64,000 nucleotides of DNA from Daucus carota subsp. sativus (GCF_001625215.2 NC_030384.2:24540527-24604526), one strand, 5' to 3'. Shown: positions 22,971 to 34,460, counted from the first letter of the stretch. Program-made: numbers and translations. The notes: a model not told the origin generated them from the letters alone.

Positions 22971-23395
22971 CCGGCTGTTTGTTTTAACTCAAAAAAAAAA
23001 GACTTTTTATTTAAAACAAAGAGGACTATAAATGATAAGTGAACTTGACTTATAAATTATTGAAAGTGTTTGGATCTCTTTTACTTATAATAAGTCAATT
23101 GAGTGTTTAGTATTTTAAATTTATAAATTAAAACAAAATCCAAATTATTAACATACAAGAAACTTTATTAATAATAAAGTTTATTAGATATTAAAAATTC
23201 AAAAACTTTATAATAATATTCAAATCACTAAAAACGCCAAAAAAATTTAGCATTTATGACTTTTAGCTTCTGGCTTAAAAAATTCAAAAGAAATATTTAT
23301 ACTTATTTTTCCAAACACTACATAAAAAGTAGAAGCAGTTTAAAGTACTAAAAAATGCGCTGAAGCAGTTAAAAAAGGTTTGCCAAACAGTCCCA
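22971..23395. mobile_element. MITE with GGNCTGTTTG-type ends
   Basis: The left end GGCTGTTTG (22973) and the right end GGTTTGCCAAACAGTCCC (23378-23394) are imperfect inverted repeats of a common plant MITE type with a central AT-rich body. The 5' TIR is degraded, and no clear target duplication is visible. Confidence 0.55.
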
Positions 23396-23869
23396 CTATG
23401 GTGCTGGACTTTCTTTAGGAAGTCCTATGAGTAAGCAACATTTGAAGGATTTCTAGAGAATTATGTGAAGTAACAATGTACAGAGGAAGGAATTGTGCAG
23501 ATAAAGTGACTCCTATACGTCGAATCTTTGTTAGACATAGCAAAATCAATATAGAACTAGTATGTTTGCCCGCGTTGCGGGTGGATCAATTAAATTCTGT
23601 TCCCAACATAACAATAGATTTTTATATTTATAAAATAAAATTTTTTCTCTGTTAATGAAGTATATTGAATTAATTAATTTATTAATTGATATGTAATTTC
23701 TATGTTAATAAACCCTTTTTTTTGCTAAGATTTTTTTATCTTGTCTTTTTTTTCTTTGTATTTGTATAGATAAATACTTGTTTGCGAATAGTTTTTTTGT
23801 TTTTTGGTGTTGAAATGTAAAGAATTTATTATTTATAATTTTTGACAATAATATAAATGAATCAATATA

Positions 23870-24118
23870 CTTCCTCCGTCCATTTTTAGTTGACACATTT
23901 GGTTTTGTGCTAGTCAAATTGACTAAAGTTTGACTGAAATTTATTAATATTTTATCAATTGACAAAATTAAAAAAATGTCACCAGAAATAACTTTTAATC
24001 TATAGATGTAATTTTCAGTTTTTTAAAATAATGATTGGGTGACTTATAATCTTTAGTCAAAATTTAATCAATTTGACTAACAAAAATAGAAATGACAACT
24101 AAAAAGGAACGGAGGAAG
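23870..24118. mobile_element. Stowaway MITE (Tc1/mariner type)
   Basis: Ends CTTCCTCCGTCC and GGAACGGAGGAAG are inverted repeats flanked by TA on both sides (23868-23869 and 24119-24120). It is 249 bp long, AT-rich and non-coding, and nested inside the Helitron. Confidence 0.9.
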
Positions 24119-24423
24119 TAATCTATTTTTTAGTACTTTCATTATATATCAGAACTCTTTTTTTTAAAAAGACATTTTTAAAAGAAATCATTGACTTATG
24201 ACAAATGAGAGTATAAGTGAATATTACACTAACTATGAAAACAATTTCAAAACCCAAAGCAATACAATATTTCATTTAAGAGACATAAGTCCTGAGATAC
24301 GTTTGTATTTGTCTCCCACTAAAGATTACTCCAGTGAGTACATTTATTTTCTGTCTAAATAAACAAATTTACACGATGAAAGCAATAATTTAACGGCGTT
24401 GATTGTGATAGCCAACAGTTTAC

Positions 24424-24494
24424 TCTGGACTCTAGCGGCTGAATTGAATATGGGATTTGTCCAAATAGCCTGTTAAAGCTCAAATCTCTGCAAA
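24424..24494 (-). pseudogene. Captured LRR exon fragment (receptor-kinase type)
   Basis: The minus strand has an acceptor TTTGCAG followed by A-GAT-TTG-AGC, reading DLSFNRLFGQIPYSIQPLES, one plant-type leucine-rich repeat (xLxxNxLxGxIPxSIxxL). The exon is about one LRR (72 bp) long with the phase used in ERECTA-like receptor kinases, where each LRR sits in its own exon. No kinase or neighbouring LRR is present, so it is a single captured exon. Confidence 0.65.
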
Positions 24495-25379
24495 GAAACA
24501 AAGCTTATATGACCCAAATAAAAAGAGAAATAAGTGCAATAATATCATGAATAAGAACTTCATACATCATGCTGCATGTAGGAGCTCACCACAACAATCA
24601 AATACATAGTACTAAGCATTGGCGGAAAGATAATCCCATAATCATAATTTTATTTAACAAAAGGGCATACTCTAAAGCTCTGCAGTGTTAAACAGTCGCA
24701 AGAAACGAACCCAAACCAATGAAGTACTCGACATATCACAGGTAGAAAAACTATATAAGTTCAGTACAAAGGTAGTATTATGCTTCATTTAGTAGACAAA
24801 ATAGATTTGGTTTAGACAAATTTATTGAGATACTCGTCCATAGTTGTGTATTTGACATAGGATAAAGTGCTAAAGTCTCCCCACCAAATGAAGGTTGAAT
24901 CTCAAAGCTGGTTTAATCTCCCTTCATAAATGTAGAATGACTGATAAATAGCAGCACATTGATCATAACAGGGGATTCTACAAAGAGTTCAACATAAAGG
25001 ACAAAAAATAGCAGCAATATGATCATTGGTCTGGTCATATTTGATATATAGTCATGCTCGAGTTGTCCAGCGTGTCATAAATGTACTGAGCCATGGCCTA
25101 ATTCACAAAATTCAGCATTGTTGGAACAATAAAAATGCTAGATCATTTTTTGTAATAGAACAAAATGGTGTGAATTCAGAAGTCTTTATTGCTACTCTTT
25201 TGTGTGCATACCTCATGGCCTCTATATCCTCACTGTCTTTAATAATCTGCTAGTGAGAAAAATAGCTGCATATTCTCTCTTTCTCTTGATGATTTCCTAC
25301 GCCTTGTAGACGAACTGAATCAGGTTCGAACGTTCTATTCCATTTAATTCTGGAACTGAGACGTGTAAGAAATTAAATT

Positions 25380-25510
25380 GACTTCCCCCATTGCTTCACG
25401 GCTCTAGAAGCATCAGCCATATCAGCCACTGATCTGTAGCCACCAATGTTCCTAGTGAGCAAGACCAATGCAATAACATCTCCATTTCTCGACTTCTAGC
25501 TTGTTGCATC
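25380..25510 (-). other. Unidentified coding-like fragment in the Helitron
   Basis: The minus strand reads NGDVIALVLLTRNIGGY followed by RSVADMADASRAVKQW and then a stop. Codon use and composition look like true coding sequence, but I do not recognise the family. Position and orientation match the other captured fragments. Confidence 0.35.
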
Positions 25511-25815
25511 CATGTAGATTATATAATATACAATAACTCTTCTGAAAGGTCGTATCTACCAACATTATGTTTATAAATTATATAATATATAGGCATACAG
25601 AGGTGTAGCATATAATACAGTACAGTTAAGTTCTGAACAGAATTTCAAAATTACAACAGGAAATGCAATCATTTTTATTAACAGATTACATCTTAGGAAG
25701 TTGCAAATTTGTCAAATTGATCAAATTAAAAATATTTTCTACTAATTTGGATGAGTAAAGAGATTCTTTAAATATTATGGAATCATGAAATCATAGTGAA
25801 GTAAAATTAAGACAT

Positions 25816-26415
25816 ACCACTCCAAGCTTGGCCTTGCTTTCTTGATTTCATCAAGTGAAAATGACATGGTAGTTAGATTCATTGCCAGAACTCCACTCAT
25901 TCAGTCCCGGATCTTATTGGCATCTTATTATCTTGCAGAACGCTACTTTTCTGGAGACTCCATCCAAAATTATAAGCAGAGTTAAACACAGTAGAAAACC
26001 TCTTAGTCAAACGCTTAAAAAAACACTCTTCATTTAGAAAATGAAATTTATTATAAACCGTTAATAACAGGAATCAAGAAAGAAATCAAGCAAATAGAAA
26101 TTTAATAAAGAAAGAAATCAAGCAAATGGAAATTTATTAAAGACAAAATCAAGCAAATAGAAGTTTTCAGTGTTATGTGACTAAAGCTGTTTGTGCAAAT
26201 GGAAATTGGGGCAAATTCTATAAATAAAATCCCTTTAACATTTTCCTAATATTTTTGTGAGTGGAAATCCTTTAACACTTTCCTAACAGGATAGGGAATT
26301 AAAAAGGACTGGAATTAATATAATTAAGATGAATATACTATAAATTATTCTTGTAAAATAATTACAAACAGAATACACATAATATATATTTACAAATAAA
26401 TTACACAAAGTATAT
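25816..26415 (-). repeat. Direct duplication inside the Helitron, copy 1
   Basis: This segment is repeated at 26583-27118 with about 765 bp offset; shared landmarks are CATACCACTCCAAGCTTG, GCAGAACGCTACTTTTCTGG and CAGTGTTATGTGA. On the minus strand it includes a short coding-like piece SFSLDEIKKARPSLEW ending at a possible donor GT. It is a tandem duplication that arose inside the element or was captured with it. Confidence 0.75.
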
Positions 26416-26582
26416 TATAATTCATTTAGACAGCATGTATAACTGATTTCTATGTTGTATGGAATCAAACTTAAATGGAAACCTTAATATCCTACCCTCA
26501 TAAAATTAATCCAAAATAAATTCAAAGGTCCACAGTTTGGGTCTTTGTATTATATATGCTTCTACACAGAGTCCAAGGAAGG

Positions 26583-27118
26583 CATACCACTCCAAGCTTG
26601 CCCTTGATTTCTTGATTTCATCAAGTGAAAATAACATGGTAATCAGATTGATTGCCAGAACTCCACTCCTTCAGCCGCGGATTTTATCGGTGTCTTACCA
26701 TCATGCAGAACGCTACTTTTCTGGAGACTCCATCCAAAATTATAAACAGAGTTAAACACAGTAGAAAACCTCTGTTAATAACAGGAATCAAGAAAGAAAT
26801 CAAGCAAATAGAAATTTATTAAAGACAGGAATCAAGAAAGAAATCAAGCAAATAAAAGTTTTCAGTGTTATGTGATCAGCTGTTTGTGCAAATGGAAAAT
26901 CCAACTACATATTAAATTGGGGCAAATTCTGTAAAGAAAATTCCTTTAACATTTTCCTAGCATTTTTGTGAGTGGAAATCCATTAACACTTTCCTAACAC
27001 GATAGGAAATTAAAAAGGACTTGAATTAATGTAATTAAGGTGAATATACTGTAAATTATTTTTGTAATTAATTTACAAATAAAATACACATAATATATAT
27101 TTACAAATAAATTACACA
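26583..27118 (-). repeat. Direct duplication inside the Helitron, copy 2
   Basis: Second copy of the segment at 25816-26415. The coding-like piece here reads FSLDEIKKSRASLEW. The copies differ by an internal deletion and scattered substitutions. Confidence 0.75.
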
Positions 27119-27178
27119 GACTTGCAGGTACTGCAAGAATTCTATCAACAGCTTATACATATCAGAGGATATGCGTGC

Positions 27179-27267
27179 CTGATCAAACAATGGATGCTGA
27201 GCTAAATAAGTAGGCACAATAGTACCGTCATTCTTGGGAATCCTCTTGAAAAACTCAGAAAATGCGA
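27179..27267 (-). pseudogene. Captured JmjC demethylase fragment (JMJ30/KDM8-like)
   Basis: The minus strand reads FSEFFKRIPKNDG, then TIVPTYLAQHPLFDQ. The PTYLAQHPLFDQ block is characteristic of the exon before the JmjC core in plant JMJ30/KDM8-type proteins. The following bases do not continue the domain and the donor position reads GC, so only part of one exon is present. Confidence 0.65.
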
Positions 27268-27415
27268 TTAGTTCTTACTCCCATTATGTGCTTAAGTAGT
27301 TTTTTCCAACCTATAGGGACATAAAACATTATTCTTTTCCAAATGTAAAGTGAAACATGTCTCAAGTTTAAAAAGAGATAAATATGTATAAATTAATAGT
27401 TATGTTATAGTTTAC

Positions 27416-27640
27416 TTATGCTAGTGTTCTTTTTTCTTCTTTTTTTGCAAAGTTTCTTGAATAATAACGCATATCGAACTCATCACATACCAGTCCTGGA
27501 TGCGAGACTGTGTAGAAGGCACGTAACATATAAACTAACGCTGCAATAACAGCGATCATTTTAATCCAAAGACATATCATTACTAAACCTGTGGCAGCAG
27601 TTAACCTAACTTGAGTTGAGCTAACCACCTTAAATTAAAA
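27416..27640 (-). other. Unidentified membrane-protein-like ORF piece in the Helitron
   Basis: An open frame reads MICLWIKMIAVIAALVYML followed by a soluble, charged tail ending KKEEKRTLA and a stop. One hydrophobic segment is clear. It may be the last exon of a captured gene; the family is not recognised. Confidence 0.35.
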
Positions 27641-28197
27641 CTACAATCCACTGTCTGAACTGGAGGTTTTGTATAAAAAATGTGCTATTAAATCGATAAG
27701 ACTGTATAGTTGTATAACATGAAATGTCTATAGGTGATTAAGACACAACACTTGATAATTTTAGCATATGTATATGACCTAATGACACCCAATCAATTCA
27801 GTAACATAGAATTTATACCTTCAGAAATTATTTAAAGCCGAATTGCATGTGCTACTTATCAAAAATAGGACATTTATATATTTATATATATAAAGGTTTG
27901 CAGATACTATCCAAAATTTAAGGAACAAAAAATAATGAAACTTTCTATTCACAGTACACAAACCTAGAAAGTTATTTGCCTATATTTTATTGCATAAAAT
28001 AGAAGATTTATACCACTCCATGTAAACAAAAGTAGATGAATAGTTGCCAGACTTGGTATAGAGCTGACGGTGATGATAGTCATGGAAATCAGCTCTGGGA
28101 ATGAATCAAACATACTTGTGAGGTGGAATATACAATAAGGATAATGAACAAATATAGGAACAACTATAAGAAAGCTAGATGTGAGAATTATACTAAC

Positions 28198-28480
28198 CCC
28201 CCATATAAGGGCAAGAAGTTTGAAATGCTCCAGGAGAAATGGTAACCACAATGTGCTTCAGCAGTTTCGAGGACTCTCACTACATCCACAACCACAGAGT
28301 GATCAAATGGGGTCCAGTGATGGCAGGACCAGTAATAGTAGCAAAACCAAGAAACAGTATCTCATCTGGATGAGCATATTTAGAATTCAGTCCAAAGGGT
28401 ATTGCATACCTGAATATCGAGAACCCTTTATTAAACACTGTGGACATGCTTGTACAATCATTTTGGATTATAAGAGGCAG
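28198..28480 (-). pseudogene. SMO2: Captured SMO2 (sterol 4-alpha-methyl oxidase) fragment
   Basis: The exon at 28409-28198 on the minus strand reads PFGLNSKYAHPDEILFLGF, then ATITGPAITGPHLITLWLWM and, after a one-base deletion, VRVLETAEAHCGYHFSW to FLPLYGG. These match the fatty-acid-hydroxylase region of plant SMO2, an iron enzyme of sterol demethylation in the ER. It is bordered by an AG acceptor and a GT donor. Traces of the preceding exon (LYKHVHSV) lie at about 28440-28475 with stops. The frameshift, stops and missing exons show it is a relic. Confidence 0.85.
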
Positions 28481-29329
28481 CACAAGATTAATAATTAAAT
28501 TAATAGATGAAACAATATGGAACAAACTCATGGATTGTTATGTGGTCAGAATTAACATGACCAAAATGAAACTCATCTTTACCAAATAACAAATACGGGC
28601 AAAGAAAAGTAATCACAATTTACAGGAGCAAACAACAAATAGAGAACAAAATCTTATACAAAATTACAATAGGCAGAGGTATCGAAAACAGAGATGGGTC
28701 ACAGAAAATTACCCAACTGTGGAGGCGACGATTTGAGAGTACTCCGTTTCAACTCCGGAGCCGGCGAATGAAGATTACTCCGTTCCAAAGAATCCATCAA
28801 TTACGAATCTAAGAAGACAACCAAAAGAAGATAAGAGTTTTGTGCAAAAACTACAAATCAAATACTACAAAAACAAACAATTGATACAATGAATGGAGTC
28901 ATTTTGGATTAAACCGAAACGCAACAAAGAACTGAACGGAGAAGATCTTTACCTGCCGCAGTTGCAATGTAAATCGAACAAAATTTGAAGGAGATGAAGC
29001 TTTACCTAGAACAATTGCAATTAGTTTTGAAAATCTCGATTGTATCCGATATGAGAGGGAGAAAAGCGGGAAGAAGGGCGGAAACTTTACCCTAAAACAG
29101 ATGAGCCGATGAGTCTGATTTTTTGAAAGTAGATGTTTAGAGTAGAAACTTGATTTGAGCTGATACAGATACGGAAAGACCGATGAGCGACACGTGCGAG
29201 TAATCAACGGTTTGGAACGATTGAACGTATACTTCAGTGGCGTATTTGTAATTAGATGAGTTATAGTGTGGGTGAAGTAGTCATTCTAAAGGGATTTACG
29301 CAACAGGCTTTATAATATAGATAGATAGA

Positions 29330-31305
29330 TTTGCATGGAGGTATAAAATATCAAAAGAACAAGTCAACTGTGAGGCCCGGCGAAGTTTTATAGGATAAAA
29401 ATGTAGCACCATAAATTACTAGATGTTCTGTCGAAAAAAATAAAAAGATTACTATATGAGGGAGTTTGAGCGTTGAAGTTAAACAAAGGATTTTGACTGA
29501 AATAGATGCAAAAAGTATGGATGAAATGCTTAAAACAAATGTTGGCAGTTACAAATTCTAAAATGCACGTGATGGCAAGTAATTTCAACCAACGCTTCCA
29601 AGTGTTCTGTGCCTAAAGATAGCTATTTTTTACGTTATTGACATAAAAAATCGACTTAAGAAATAGTCATATAATAAGATTCAGTTAGATACGATCAAAA
29701 GTGATATATATAATATATTTCGATTCATAATATGGATGGATATTCAAATAATGAATTTAATTAAACACTAATAATCCATGCCACAAAAGTAGTTTTTAAT
29801 ACATGTAAACTATCACAAACGAGAAAAGAAAAACTAATTCCGTCTTAGGGTTTGCGCCTCCATTCATTGTCTTGTCTTTCTACAAGTTAGTTGAGGGACT
29901 TTACTGGGTTTTTTCTCTGGTGAAAAGCCCCAATCCTTTTATTTTCTTTCAAATGATCAAATTTCAGTAATAAATAAATTTTATAACATTACAAGGAGTT
30001 CAGAAGATATGAAGTTTTAAGTATTTATTTCATCATAGATTCCATGTGCACCATGTTATGAAGACGTACATGAAGACAAAGATTCGAAGAACCGGCCACA
30101 ACTCAAATGTTTTATTGATAGAGGATATTCGATTTAGTTAGGCACAGATGAACCTACATTTGTATGTCATCTATTAAAATTGAATATCTAACATCAAAGA
30201 AGGTGATTATTTAGCCAAGAGATGATCAAGACAAAGATTTAAAGATTAAAGAAGACGGTGCAGCTGAATAGAAGAATTAATGGGTTATCTATTCATTGAT
30301 CAAAATATTTATACTAATTGATTAATTGATGTATTAAATTAATTCACAAAGAATTAGTTTAATTCTTGAATTTCTATAATTAAATAAATAAGTGAAAAAT
30401 AATTTATTAATTATTTATGGATATATTTATATTAATTTAATTTAATTGATGCATTAAATGTCATTGTCTTGCTGGGATTCTCAACAAGATAATCTATTGT
30501 CTTGTCTTGTTAGAAATATCGGTAAGACAATTTGTTGTCTTGCTCAGCACAACTCGATAAGCAATTAATTGTCTTGCCAAGACATGCATGATTGTCTTAT
30601 CGAGCTCTTATTAATTATCCTACCGAGCTCCTGTCAATTGTCTTACCGAGACAGGTCATCAATTGTCATACCAAGTGCGTTGCTGATTATATTGCAAGCT
30701 TAAAATGGATTGTCTTTCTAAATTGGCTGGTGTAGACAATCAGATTGTCTTGCCGCCTGACACCCGATGGGACATTTGGATTCTCTTATCGAACCTGGTG
30801 ATTTTTCTTACCGAGTTTTAATTGTCTTGCCCATGCATGTTTTATTGATTGTCTTGCACTGTTATTTGGCAATTAAATTATCTTAATCAATTGTCTTACC
30901 AAGACAAACAATTGTCTTGCAAGTATTTCCAAATCTCTATATATATATGAGATGGTTGTCTTTATTTCTTGTATTCAACAAATTATAATACTCTAGATCA
31001 ATTTGCGTACACTTGCTTATTGTTATATTTACAGACTTTATGTGTTTGATCACTCGACTGTTTTATTGCTAAACTAGTATACTTAATGTCAAATTTATTA
31101 TAGATATTTTAGTTGGCATTAAAACAAAACCTTGATTTTGGTAACGATTTTCAATTTTAAATAACTTTATATTTGAACTTTGTCCTTTAATTAATTATTT
31201 ATGGTTGGTTTAAAACAGTAATATTTTTAATTAGATTATTCTGCGCAAAAATTGTACGATTGTATTCAACCTCCCCTCTACAATCATATATGGACCTAGC
31301 ACCAT
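29330..31305 (+). repeat. Degenerate LTR-like repeat rich in TTGTCTTACCGAG motifs
   Basis: No gene is seen. From about 30455 to 30925 the motif ATTGTCTTGCC or ATTGTCTTACCGAG recurs more than ten times at irregular spacing. The end (31258-31300) reads GTATTCAACCTCCCCTCTAC, then TGGACCTAGCA, which resembles the 3' end of copia SIRE-type LTRs (usually a CCCCCCTTCTAC block then GGACCTAACA). I take it as a decayed solo LTR or LTR fragment. Its 5' border is not visible. Confidence 0.45.
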
Positions 31306-32194
31306 GCATCATAGTCTCCAAGATATTGGTTCAAGGTCTAGTGTTTTGTCCCTGATCTAAGAGGGGCTGAGTCACGATGACTCTTGAGTACTGAAACACT
31401 GCGGGGGTGCTAGTCTCCAAGATATTGGTTCGAGGGGGCAAGCTTCCAAAAATCAACGGAATTGAGGTTTTGAGGTTCGGTTGTGGCCACTTCTGGTCAG
31501 GGTCAACCTGAATGGTTGTGTAGTGGTGATGGGGTTTGAGGATTCCACCCCTTGGGCGTTGAGTGGAGGAATCGCCTGTGTAGAGGTCACAGCGGTTACC
31601 TGGCAGATGAGCGGATCCTGAGTTCTAATGTCTTCTTCAGTTGATGGAACATGGACTTTTGACCGTAGTGTTTTTCGTGGTCTTGCCGTGGTTGTTGTCT
31701 TCTTCCGGTAGATGATGCCAAATATTATGGATTGAAAAACTAGGGTTGAGTTTCGTGCTTTATGATTGCTCTCATGAGTCGGAACTCGAAGAGGTCCTTA
31801 CGAGATGCCCACGTATCTTCACCGGAGTAAATAATCAAGTCAAAAAATATAGTTCTAGTTTTGATTAATAGAGCCCTTTAGATTGACATCTTAAGTGTTA
31901 GAGATTGATTTGGAGTAGATGTTGCTGTTTACAGTATGATAGAACTGATCTTTGATCATTATCCTGTTAATTTTGCTAATTTGATTAAATTAAAAATTAA
32001 AGTTTTGAAATAAATTTTAATACTTATGGTACGAATCTAAAAATACTAAAACGAGATCGTGCACTTTATATTTAATTGAAAATAATATTCTTTAACAAAC
32101 ATTATACATCACAGTCTTTCATCTTAGATAGAAAGATATTTATTTTCAAAATAGTTGACCGACCCCTTCCCCGTCACACTCAGCACGAGTTACA
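31306..32194. repeat. Unclassified GC-richer repeat
   Basis: The sequence CTAGTCTCCAAGATATTGGTTC occurs twice (about 31312 and 31411). The following 450 bp have a much higher GC content than the surroundings and end with GGAACTCGAAGAGGTCCTTACG and GAGATGCCCACGTATCTTCACC, phrases that look like a dispersed plant transposon end. No coding frame is visible. The last 150 bp are the 3' flank of the next gene. Confidence 0.4.
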
Positions 32195-32674
32195 CTATTT
32201 TGAGCAATTGTCTATATCGATATCGCAGGGGTCTGTGTTAAACTGGGTTTCGTTCATCCAAAGACCTCGTAGTTTCCAGTCACCATTCTTCGGATCATAA
32301 GGCATGTCTCTATCAGCTAAGTAAATGCCCTTATTTTTTGCAACTAAGTAAACATCTTCAGCGGCTGGTTGATTATATTCGCTGAATAGACGATCCATGA
32401 ATGTTTTTCTGCCATTCCATGTGAAGTTACATGCTAATGGATAAACTCCTGGAGGGGGAAGGTGATCAAAATGCCAGGCATTTCTTGCACCTTTCCGAAT
32501 GGTCACCGATGGATTGGGTGGGCAATCTACTTTTAACGGCTTGTCGTCATCGAGTCCATGGGTAACAACAAGGTTATAACCGGCAGAGGAAACACATACG
32601 AAAATTGCAAAACCTACAGTCACTATTAAGGTTAGTATAAGTAAGTGGTTTGAGGGCGATGATTGAGTTTTCAT
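32195..32674 (-). CDS. Small secreted four-cysteine protein, paralogue 2 (S-protein-homologue-like)
   Basis: 159 aa, single exon. The start is ATG 32674 by alignment with the paralogues. Residues 1-34 form a signal peptide ending VSSAG. The body shows YNLVVTHGL, KVDCPPNP, RKGARNAWHFD, ACNFTWNGRKT, DVYLVAKNKGIYLADRDMP and the C-terminal CDIDIDNC. It is longer than paralogues 3 and 4 through inserts around the second cysteine and before DVYLV. Four cysteines are kept, enough for two disulphides. A plant S1/SPH-like fold is a weak inference. The gene shares promoter blocks with paralogue 1. Confidence 0.78.
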   Translation of the reverse strand: MKTQSSPSNHLLILTLIVTVGFAIFVCVSSAGYNLVVTHGLDDDKPLKVDCPPNPSVTIRKGARNAWHFDHLPPPGVYPLACNFTWNGRKTFMDRLFSEYNQPAAEDVYLVAKNKGIYLADRDMPYDPKNGDWKLRGLWMNETQFNTDPCDIDIDNCSK

Positions 32675-32852
32675 TATCAAACGTGATCATTTATAGTGTC
32701 TAACAATCAAGTGAGTTATATAGTAAATATTTGCTAAATTTAGGACACTGTGTTTGAGATTGAGAGTTATTATAGTGAGGTGCAGGTCCAAAACCTACAA
32801 CATGAAAGCTTAAACGAGTGAAACTAGTTGAACCCTTAGAATGTAAAAGAGG

Positions 32853-32858
32853 TTGACC
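32853..32858 (+). promoter_or_regulatory. W-box-like TTGACC upstream of paralogue 2
   Basis: TTGACC lies about 180 bp before the start codon, the same distance as in paralogues 1 and 4. Confidence 0.4.
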
Positions 32859-34099
32859 TTGTTTTTCTGCAAACCGAGTGGAGCATCTTATTATCTCCTC
32901 CAAATATCTGTAAAAATAGTCAATCGATTATGGAATAAAGGAAGAGGATTTGAATTCAGAGGGATCACACTTTTCTTTCAAACAAACAAAATCATCTCAT
33001 TAAAACAAAATCACCAATTCCACATTCAAAATTACTCCCAATTATTTTCTACCAAATTCTAACTTATAGTCTTCTTCACCGCATCTTTATTATTTTCGCT
33101 AATATATCATCCAAATATATCATCAATATGTAAACAAACTCCCAATTTTTTAAATATGGACATTATTATATAATTTTTTCTCCATTTTCACAATAAAATT
33201 TCATAATGAGACAAACCTTAGATTTATAAGTATAGCAATAACCGCATTTTTTTTTCTTAACAAAATTCATTCACAACTAATGAATTTTCTATATTTGGTT
33301 AAATCAAACAACTCTCGGTGAACAAAAATCACTCTCATAGATCTATGACCCTGTTACTAATTTTTTCGACAAATCCATTATTTCACTATCATATACGGAA
33401 TAATTATTCACCCATTCTAGTGAAAAATTCAATATTTTATTTTCAACCATGTCGGTGGTTTAATAATAATATATCGATATGATTCGATATAAACAGTCAG
33501 AATTAAAATTAATCATATCGTGACATATACCAGCAACAGTGTGAAAAGGAGCCAAGATTGTTCATGGGTTTTGGGAGAAAGGATTGAACAAACTCCCTCC
33601 CTTTATCGAGTACATAACTGCACAATAAGTTTAATAACGAGAAAATGACCTTAATATCATAATTTGTATACGTACATGTCCAAAATATCAGATACCATTC
33701 AAGGTGTCCATTTTAACCATTCTGATGCGCAATTCCTAAATGCGTGTCCTCTTAATAATCAAATAAATAATGAACTCACCTATTCATGTCTCTCTCCGCA
33801 TATTCTCATTCCTGCATAATTAACATACTATCTCTCTTCACGTGACCAAAGTATTCATATCACTTTGTATTATACTATCTATTACATACAAAAACTCGGT
33901 CACTCATCGGGGATCATGCACAACACCTCCAACCTGTATATCTTTCTTTCATCAGAATCAAAGTTAGTCAAATATTTTACGATATCCTCGAACTCGAAAA
34001 CTCTAATTCGTTGTGATATTGTTTGAGGTTGAAATTGAAAAAAAAGAAAGATATATACATATATATTGCTAATAGAGAATCGAGAGGGTACTTCAGATT

Positions 34100-34460
34100 A
34101 ATGTGTAAGATTTAAAAGAAGTATGTGCAAGTATACGTGTTTGTAAGTAAGAAAAGTATAAAGTGTCAGATGAAGTAATAGGAACAGTCTAACACGCATG
34201 TTATGGATGCGCAGGTAATAGTTGCGCATGACACAAATGCGCATTCGAATGTATGTGCAGCCACGCATGATTTCATTGCGTGTATGGGGTACAACCAGAA
34301 CTGTCATGTGCAGCAGTTCTGCAGATCCATGCATGTAAAATTGTTGTTTAGTTGGAGTTAAGTTTCAACACACACGCATTTTCCAAATGCCTAATCGCAT
34401 ACCTAGACTGTAAGCGCATGTTGAGAATGCGAGTTCTGTTGGGTATTTAGGGCATCAATT
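34100..34460. repeat. Segment rich in GCGCAT/ATGCGC and CATGCATG motifs
   Basis: At least eight ATGCG or CGCAT motifs occur in 360 bp of otherwise AT-rich DNA, with CATGCATG at about 34330. A related segment lies at 38400-38830. No coding frame with homology is present. It may be part of an unclassified transposon family. Confidence 0.4.

Larger units (their letters stand above)
23557..29329 (-). mobile_element. Helitron of about 5.8 kb carrying captured exon fragments
   Basis: On the minus strand the 5' end is A|TCTATCTATCTATATTATAA at 29329. The 3' end is the hairpin CCCGCAACGCGGG (about 23568-23580) followed by CTAG|T at 23560-23557. The TC start, the hairpin, the CTRR end and the A/T insertion site all fit a Helitron. 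No Rep/helicase coding is visible, so it is non-autonomous. Pieces of cellular genes, all in the same orientation as the element, are listed separately (SMO2, JmjC, LRR and unidentified pieces). A Stowaway MITE (23870-24118) later inserted near its 3' end. The two ends were paired by orientation and target site, so independent ends remain possible. Confidence 0.7.

Noticed and set aside
23557-29329. Search for Rep/helicase coding of an autonomous Helitron
   Set aside because: No helicase or rolling-circle motifs were seen on either strand, so the element is called non-autonomous.
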